From assembly GCA_014860625.1 (NCBI GenBank), contig JACZJJ010000004.1:1-48633 (forward strand): a DNA stretch of 48,633 nt. The letters run 5' to 3'. Below the pieces are notes generated by a model, which searched no databases, was not told the origin of the DNA, and saw only the letters and a program-made list of their open reading frames with translations. Shown piece after piece: positions 43,554-48,633 of the stretch. Position numbers and translations under genes: made by a program. The DNA is from Bacteroidales bacterium (lineage in GTDB: Bacteria > Bacteroidota > Bacteroidia > Bacteroidales > FEN-979). Positions within the stretch are counted from its first letter, which is position 1. Each line of letters starts with the position of its first letter.

Positions 43554-43561
43554 TAATTTTA
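43554..43561 (+). promoter_or_regulatory. -7-like box before the Xaa-Pro aminopeptidase gene
   Basis: TAATTTTA, one mismatch to TAnnTTTG, 22 bp before ATG 43584. Confidence 0.35.
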
Positions 43562-43583
43562 CACGTTCATCAACAGTTCAACT

Positions 43584-44966
43584 ATGTTAATACCACAAAC
43601 CTACATTGACCGGTGCACCCAGCTCAAAAAGCAACTCAATTCAGGAGTGATTCTTTTATTAGGAAATGAAGAGAGCCCGATGAATTATGCCGATAACGGC
43701 TACCATTTCCGGCAGGACAGCAGTTTCCTCTATTTTTTCGGCATGGACTACCCCTCTCTGGCAGCATGGATTGACGTGGATACAGGTGAAGAGATCCTTT
43801 TCGGAGACAACCTCACCATGGATATGATTGTTTGGATGGGGACTCAGCCAAGCCTGGAAGAGAGGGCGGAGAAATATGGGATTCACACAGTTCAACCACT
43901 GGCAAGATTGCCTGAGTACATTTCAAATGCCGGCCAAACAGGGAGAACAATTCACTTCCTTCCTCCGTACCGGCCCGAAAATAAGATCAAACTCTTTAAT
44001 CTTCTTGGTATTCATCCTGATCAGTGTGCCGAGAGAGCATCTCTTGATCTGGTTAAGGCCGTGATTGCTCAGCGACAGATCAAATCGGAAGAGGAGATAA
44101 AGGAAATTGAAAAGGCGGTGGATATCTCTGCTGACATGCATATGGCTGCAATCAGGATGGCCCGTCCTGGAATGACCGAAGCAGAGATTGCTGCAAAAGT
44201 GAATGAGGTAGCGCTGGCGGCCAATGGGAATATCTCGTTCCCGATTATTGCCACCATCAACGGGCAAACGCTTCACAATCACTATCACGGGAATATCATC
44301 AGGGAAGGGGATCTGTTTCTGCTTGACGCCGGAGCTGAAACCAACCTCCATTATGCAGGCGATATCTCAAGCACCTTCCCGGTATCCAGCAGATTCACGG
44401 AGAGGCAAAAAGAGATCTACACCATCACCCTGAATGCACACGAAGCTGCCATTTCGGCCCTGAAGCCCGGAGTCCCTTTTAAAGAGGCTCATATGACAGC
44501 CTGCCGTACCATTTTTGACGGGTTGAAAGAGCTGGGACTGACAAAGGGCAATACTGATGAAGCTGTCGCCGCAGGGGCTCACACACTGTTTTTCCCTTGC
44601 GGAACAGGGCATATGCTTGGGCTTGATGTTCATGACATGGAAGATCTGGGGGAGCTTTGGGTTGGGTACGATGGAGTGCCAAAAAGTACGGAGTTTGGAT
44701 TCAAGTCACTGAGGCTGGCCAAACCTCTTCAGCCGGGATTTGTTGTCACGATAGAACCGGGCATCTATTTCATTCCCGAATTGATCGACATGTGGAAGGC
44801 CAAAGGGAAACATACCGGTTTTCTGAACTATGAAAAGATTGAAGCATACAGGAATTTTGGCGGCATCAGGAACGAAGAAGATCTTTTAATCACAGATAGC
44901 GGTTCAAGGGTTTTAGGGAAACCGATTCCAAAAAAAATTAGCGAAGTGGAGGAGTTGCGGCAATGA
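43584..44966 (+). CDS. pepP: Xaa-Pro aminopeptidase (M24B)
   Basis: 460 residues. The N-terminal aminopeptidase-P domain (about 1-170) is followed by the pita-bread M24 domain. Two-metal ligands: Asp in LLDAGAET and in HYAGDISSTF, His in FPCGTGHMLGLDVHD, Glu in TIEPGIYF, and a final Glu in GGIRNEEDLL. It releases the N-terminal residue from peptides with proline second. Cytoplasmic. Overlaps the next gene by 4 bp (ATGA), so the two peptidase genes are translationally coupled. Confidence 0.93.
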   Translation: MLIPQTYIDRCTQLKKQLNSGVILLLGNEESPMNYADNGYHFRQDSSFLYFFGMDYPSLAAWIDVDTGEEILFGDNLTMDMIVWMGTQPSLEERAEKYGIHTVQPLARLPEYISNAGQTGRTIHFLPPYRPENKIKLFNLLGIHPDQCAERASLDLVKAVIAQRQIKSEEEIKEIEKAVDISADMHMAAIRMARPGMTEAEIAAKVNEVALAANGNISFPIIATINGQTLHNHYHGNIIREGDLFLLDAGAETNLHYAGDISSTFPVSSRFTERQKEIYTITLNAHEAAISALKPGVPFKEAHMTACRTIFDGLKELGLTKGNTDEAVAAGAHTLFFPCGTGHMLGLDVHDMEDLGELWVGYDGVPKSTEFGFKSLRLAKPLQPGFVVTIEPGIYFIPELIDMWKAKGKHTGFLNYEKIEAYRNFGGIRNEEDLLITDSGSRVLGKPIPKKISEVEELRQ

Positions 44967-46282
44967 GGAACAGCTATTCGATATTGATTGTACTGGCATC
45001 CTGGCTGATCCTGGTTCAGGCCGGGAAAGCCCAGCAGCTTGAAACGTTTTTATCCGCTCACAAAGAGATCACATCCTTTGAAAAACTGACCGGAGATTCC
45101 CCTTTTCAGGAGGTATGGAAGGTTATGATCCGGCAACCACTGGATCATTCCGATACCACCCATGGATTTTTTCAGCAGAGGATTTTCGTGGCCGAAAGGG
45201 ATGCCGGAAAGCATGTTGTGTTTGTCACAGAAGGATATACAGGAGGTTATGCGGCCAGAACATCCTACGAGAATGAGTTGAGTCAGATTCTCGATGCGAA
45301 CCAGATCGTTGTTGAGCACCGTTATTTCGGCAAGTCGGTTCCCGACACGATCAACTGGGATTACCTGACTGTTGAGAATGCCGCCGCCGATCATCATGAA
45401 ATTATCGATCTCTTTGACGACTATTATACCGGAAAATGGATCAGTACCGGGATCTCAAAAGGCGGACAAACAGCACTGTATCATTTGACTTTTTACCCGG
45501 ATGATGTGGATATCTCCGTGCCTTATGTTGCCCCGTTGAACTACAGTGTGGAGGATGGCCGACATGAGATTTTCATCGACCACGTTGCAACTCCGGAATC
45601 ACGGAAGAGGGTCAGGGATTTCCAGATTGAAGTGCTGAAACGGAGAGAGCAACTGATGCCTGAATTTGAACAATACATCAGGGAGAAAGGGTTGGAATAC
45701 AGAATCCCTATCGATGCGGTTTACGACTATTGTGTGCTTGAATACTCATTTTCTTTCTGGCAATGGGGGTCGGCTGTTGAGAGTATTCCAGGAAAGGAAG
45801 CCTCTGATAGCTTGATCTGCAATCATCTGATGGCTGTATCCGGTCCTGAATATTTTGCCATTAACGGAATGGAGTCAATCCGGCCATTTTTTGTGCAGGC
45901 AGCCAAAGAACTGGGATATTACGGTTACGATACCAAATCCTTTGAGCCCTGGCTGACCATTAAAAATGCCAAAGGCTACCTCTCATCTGTGATGCTTCCC
46001 GAAGGAATGAAGATCCGGTTCAATCACAGGACTAACAAAAAGGTGTTTAAATTTATCCGCAAAAAGGACCCGAAGATGATCTTCATTTACGGCGAGTATG
46101 ATCCCTGGTCGGCATCCGGAGTGGTATTTGAACACAAGAACAACATGCTGAAGATCGTCAAGCCGGCCGGTAGCCATGCTACCCGGATCAATAACCTGCC
46201 CGATCAGTTGCATGAGCTGGTGGTGGATACGCTCTTGAAATGGACGAAAGACGAAATCGAAATACGAAATACAAAGAGTTAG
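44963..46282 (+). CDS. Secreted S37/PS-10-type serine peptidase
   Basis: 439 residues. Signal peptide about 1-24 (ILIVLASWLILVQ, ending GKAQ). Alpha/beta-hydrolase fold: VEHRYFGKSVPD, nucleophile serine in STGISKGGQTALYH (GISKGG), an acid in EYDPWSASG and a histidine in GSHATRI. These are the marks of the S37 (PS-10) tripeptidyl aminopeptidase family. Acts outside the cytoplasm, probably on tripeptides. Start overlaps the pepP stop in ATGA. A run of peptidases (pepP, this, C69) suggests use of protein or peptide as nutrients. Confidence 0.87.
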   Translation: MRNSYSILIVLASWLILVQAGKAQQLETFLSAHKEITSFEKLTGDSPFQEVWKVMIRQPLDHSDTTHGFFQQRIFVAERDAGKHVVFVTEGYTGGYAARTSYENELSQILDANQIVVEHRYFGKSVPDTINWDYLTVENAAADHHEIIDLFDDYYTGKWISTGISKGGQTALYHLTFYPDDVDISVPYVAPLNYSVEDGRHEIFIDHVATPESRKRVRDFQIEVLKRREQLMPEFEQYIREKGLEYRIPIDAVYDYCVLEYSFSFWQWGSAVESIPGKEASDSLICNHLMAVSGPEYFAINGMESIRPFFVQAAKELGYYGYDTKSFEPWLTIKNAKGYLSSVMLPEGMKIRFNHRTNKKVFKFIRKKDPKMIFIYGEYDPWSASGVVFEHKNNMLKIVKPAGSHATRINNLPDQLHELVVDTLLKWTKDEIEIRNTKS

Positions 46283-46288
46283 CAACGA

Positions 46289-46335
46289 TTCTCACGACAT
46301 TCACGATATTCACGACATTCACGATATTCACGAAC
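46289..46335. repeat. 9-bp tandem array (TTCACGAYA)
   Basis: TTCACGATA, TTCACGACA, TTCACGATA, TTCACGAAC from 46300, preceded by an 11-bp version TTCTCACGACA. It fills most of the spacer before the C69 dipeptidase ATG at 46351. Seen directly. Confidence 0.85.
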
Positions 46336-46350
46336 AAACAAACCATAAAC

Positions 46351-47991
46351 ATGAAGTTAAAACACTGTCTGATCCTTCTACTTCTTGTGGCAGGATCATT
46401 TCAACCGGCATTCTCCTGTACCATTATCGTGGTTGGAAAGAAGGCTACCACCGACGGTTCGGTGATTGTATCGCACTCTGATGCCGGTCCTGATTGCCGC
46501 ATTCGGGTGATGCCGCGGATGAAATTTCCAAAAGGATCGATGACCCCTGTTTACTGGGGCATTCAGGATCCGCAGCAACCGCTTGATTCATATGGCGACA
46601 CCCTGGGGTTTATCCCTCAGGTGGAAGAGACCTACAAATACATTCACTCGGCATACAGCCACATCAACGAGTTTCAGGTAGCTATTGGCGAAAGTACGAT
46701 GAGCCAGAAGGATGAACTCCGTGTTGACCGGGAGACCGGAAAACAGATCATGACAGCTGAACAGGCAATGATCTTTGCCTTGCAACGCAGTAAAACAGCC
46801 CGGGAAGCACTGACGATCATCACAGACCTGATGGATACATATGGGTTTTTACCTTCGTGCGGACCGGAGTCGGAGTGCCTGGCGATTGGTGACAAGAATG
46901 AAGTGTGGATCCTGGAGCTCTTCTCCATTGGCCCCGACTGGGATCCGGAAAGCGGGAAACCCGGCGCCCTCTGGGCTGCCCAACGGCTTCCCGACGATCA
47001 TGCAGCAATGATCCCAAACTGGAGCATCATCGGGAAGATCGATCTGGCCGATACCAGCAACTTCAGGGCCTCTTCCAATTACCAGCAGATCGCGATCGAT
47101 CACGGGTGGTGGGATCCGGCATCCGGGAAGGAGTTTGTGTGGAAGGAGATCTATCCTCCCGTCCTGCGCGAATGGGCAACCAGCCGGTTCTGGCTCTTTC
47201 ACGCACTCTATGCCCCTGATCTTCCGGGGTTGCCCGACCGTTGGACAACCGACCCCTTCAAGGGTGATGATCAGTACACGCAATTTGTTGAACCTCTGTC
47301 ACTTTATCCGTTCTCAATTAAACCCAATAAACTCATCTCCGTAAAGGATGTGATGGATTTCCAAAGGTCAACCTTTACCGGGACCATATACGACAAGGAG
47401 ATGGCTCCCGGTTGGTATATTCCTTCTGACAGCGGTACACTTGAACGCAGTGTTCTAACCACACCATTCCCCACCATTGAGACCCGCAAGCTGTTGAAGA
47501 TCAACAGACGAAGGAATGTGGCCCGGGCCCGGGGTGAATACGGAATGATCGCGCAGCTCCGCTCCTGGCTTCCGGATGAGATTGGAGGGATCTATTACGT
47601 CTATGTGGATAATGCCTATACCAGTGCCTATGTACCGATTTATGCAGGGGTAACAGATGTGGCGGAGTGTTACAAGATTTGGGAAAAGGAGAAGTTTGAC
47701 GACAACTCCATCCGCTGGTGTGTCGACTTTGTGGATAATCTCCTCTACTTGCGCTGGCAGGATGCCGTGAAGGATTTGCATGCAGTACGGGATCCCTTTG
47801 AGCAGCAGTTTTTTGATGATCAGTCGGTTGTGGATGAAAAAGCGGTAGCCTTATTGAAGAAGAACCCCGATAAAGGCAAAGAGTACCTGACTAATCTAAC
47901 TATCGACCGGATGAACCAGGTTCATAAAATGTTCCAGGATCTGCGGATTACATTAATCGAAAAGTACACCAACAACAAGCAAGGCATATAA
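46351..47991 (+). CDS. C69-family secreted dipeptidase
   Basis: 546 residues from ATG 46351. Signal peptide about 1-22 (LILLLLVAGSF, ending AFS), then Cys as the first mature residue (SCTIIVVGKKAT). C69 peptidases are Ntn hydrolases with an N-terminal Cys nucleophile, so cleavage at this point would expose it; it is also a possible lipobox. Further family motifs: GSVIVSHSDA, GFLPSCGPESECLAIGD and VWILELF. It hydrolyses dipeptides outside the cytoplasm. A longer in-frame start at 46240 would run through the 9-bp repeat (T-F-T-I-F repeats) and is rejected. Confidence 0.88.
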   Translation: MKLKHCLILLLLVAGSFQPAFSCTIIVVGKKATTDGSVIVSHSDAGPDCRIRVMPRMKFPKGSMTPVYWGIQDPQQPLDSYGDTLGFIPQVEETYKYIHSAYSHINEFQVAIGESTMSQKDELRVDRETGKQIMTAEQAMIFALQRSKTAREALTIITDLMDTYGFLPSCGPESECLAIGDKNEVWILELFSIGPDWDPESGKPGALWAAQRLPDDHAAMIPNWSIIGKIDLADTSNFRASSNYQQIAIDHGWWDPASGKEFVWKEIYPPVLREWATSRFWLFHALYAPDLPGLPDRWTTDPFKGDDQYTQFVEPLSLYPFSIKPNKLISVKDVMDFQRSTFTGTIYDKEMAPGWYIPSDSGTLERSVLTTPFPTIETRKLLKINRRRNVARARGEYGMIAQLRSWLPDEIGGIYYVYVDNAYTSAYVPIYAGVTDVAECYKIWEKEKFDDNSIRWCVDFVDNLLYLRWQDAVKDLHAVRDPFEQQFFDDQSVVDEKAVALLKKNPDKGKEYLTNLTIDRMNQVHKMFQDLRITLIEKYTNNKQGI

Positions 47992-48029
47992 CTTCATTTT
48001 CACCATATCATTGTATCACCATTTAAACT

Positions 48030-48500
48030 ATGGAAACCCTCATCTCAGTTAGCTTAATCCAGCAAATGCTGGCCCCTGGCCTCATGATCTCAGCCTGCGG
48101 ACTATTATTACTCGGGGTCAATAACAAACAGGTTGCAGCCATAGGAAGAATCAGGAACCTTGAAGAAGAAAAACGGAATTTTCGCCGGGCTGCAAGAAAG
48201 GAGCCCCTGGACGATATCCAGGAAGAGAGGCTTCTGAACCTCGACTACCAGTTGATCACCTACGCCAGGAGGGTCATTTATTTCCGCAATTCGGTATTTT
48301 TCTATACGGTGGCGGTTGCCCTCTTTGTGTTTGCATCCCTGGCGATCGGATTCCAGCAATTGGGCGACATAGATATTTTCTCCTCAGTGGCATTGGTCTC
48401 TTTTATGGCTGGGATGCTCTGTACCTTGGGCGGGGCGGTATTTGCAGCGATTGAGGTATGGCTGGCATATAGGGTAATCACTCGCGAAATTTACCACTAA
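48030..48500 (+). CDS. DUF2721-family membrane protein
   Basis: 156 residues. An N-terminal hydrophobic segment (about 12-30), a charged helical stretch (about 38-80: RNLEEEKRNFRR), then two strong membrane segments (about 85-108 and 115-145). This pattern fits DUF2721, small conserved membrane proteins of unknown function. Followed directly by a small CCCC-TTTA-GGGG hairpin. Confidence 0.75.
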   Translation: METLISVSLIQQMLAPGLMISACGLLLLGVNNKQVAAIGRIRNLEEEKRNFRRAARKEPLDDIQEERLLNLDYQLITYARRVIYFRNSVFFYTVAVALFVFASLAIGFQQLGDIDIFSSVALVSFMAGMLCTLGGAVFAAIEVWLAYRVITREIYH

Positions 48501-48501
48501 G

Positions 48502-48515
48502 TCCCCTTTAGGGGA
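48502..48515. repeat. CCCC-TTTA-GGGG hairpin
   Basis: TCCCC-TTTA-GGGGA, a perfect 5-bp stem, followed by TTTAGGGGC. The same core (TCCCCTTTAGGGA) occurs at 43108-43120 beside another element. It lies between converging genes, so it may act as a weak two-way terminator, but there is no T-run. Confidence 0.55.
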
Positions 48516-48536
48516 TTTAGGGGCAGGTTGTGGGTG

Positions 48537-48633
48537 TTACTTCCTCCCGAAATCAGCCGGAATCTCTCCCCAGTACTCGGTCTCCCATTTGAGCACTTTA
48601 TTCGGCCACGAGTTGCTCCTTAACCAATTCTGA
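48537..48633 (-). CDS. C-terminus of an unrecognised protein (partial)
   Basis: Read on the minus strand, the last 97 bases give an open frame of about 32 residues to a TAA at 48539-48537. It ends KWETEYWGEIPADFGRK. The tryptophan-rich composition looks like real protein, and the spacing from the converging DUF2721 gene is normal. The rest lies beyond the window. I do not recognise it. Confidence 0.55.
   Translation of the reverse strand, partial: QNWLRSNSWPNKVLKWETEYWGEIPADFGRK

Overview
The window most likely comes from an anaerobic member of the Bacteroidota. Five exact copies of the TAnnTTTG -7 promoter box typical of that phylum lie in front of genes. Many genes lack a Shine-Dalgarno sequence. 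Several products are of types common there: a GNAT-nitrilase fusion, a C69 dipeptidase, an S37-type peptidase, a PQQ-type propeller and lipoproteins. No rRNA, tRNA, CRISPR array or transposase was seen.

Positions 68-26954 hold a large cluster for anaerobic breakdown of aromatic acids through benzoyl-CoA. On the minus strand, bamB-bamC-bamD-bamE-bamF encode an ATP-independent class II benzoyl-CoA reductase: a tungsten active-site subunit, a ferredoxin-like subunit, an HdrBC/HdrD-like subunit, a double HdrA-like flavoprotein and an MvhD-like subunit. A 244-bp divergent promoter region (7750-7993) separates this arm from a plus-strand arm. That arm encodes an ADP-forming acyl-CoA ligase, a ketopantoate-reductase-like dehydrogenase, the alcohol dehydrogenase Had, the ring hydrolase Oah (the bamA marker), the dienoyl-CoA hydratase Dch, a single HgdB/BcrC-type protein with its ATPase activator, a variant thiolase, a dehydrogenase-hydratase fusion, two molybdenum-cofactor proteins (MocA- and XdhC-like), a two-gene xanthine-oxidase-family enzyme resembling 4-hydroxybenzoyl-CoA reductase, an SDR and a second thiolase. 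Together these could take 4-hydroxybenzoate or benzoate to glutaryl-CoA and acetyl-CoA. Not seen: BamGHI, an AMP-forming benzoate ligase, a glutaryl-CoA dehydrogenase, an aromatic transporter and any dedicated regulator. The minus arm may continue left of the window.

Positions 27021-35968 are a tight minus-strand run: metG, a 1000-residue protein with a degenerate P-loop, an MscS channel, an outer-membrane-type hypothetical, a PQQ-like propeller and a TauE-type permease. Positions 36075-48500 are plus-strand: a peroxiredoxin-like lipoprotein, a voltage-sensor-type potassium channel with a zinc ribbon, a second MscS channel, a GNAT-nitrilase fusion, a KefB-type antiporter, LD-carboxypeptidase, YraN, Xaa-Pro aminopeptidase, an S37-type peptidase, a C69 dipeptidase and a DUF2721 membrane protein. 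A partial minus-strand gene lies at the right edge.

The spacers between genes are unusual. Five spacers in or beside the aromatic cluster are built from 7-bp-periodic arrays of different sequence. Others hold a C/G-rich hairpin element (ccctcccct-ga-aggggaggg type). No gene-free stretch is longer than about 245 bp.
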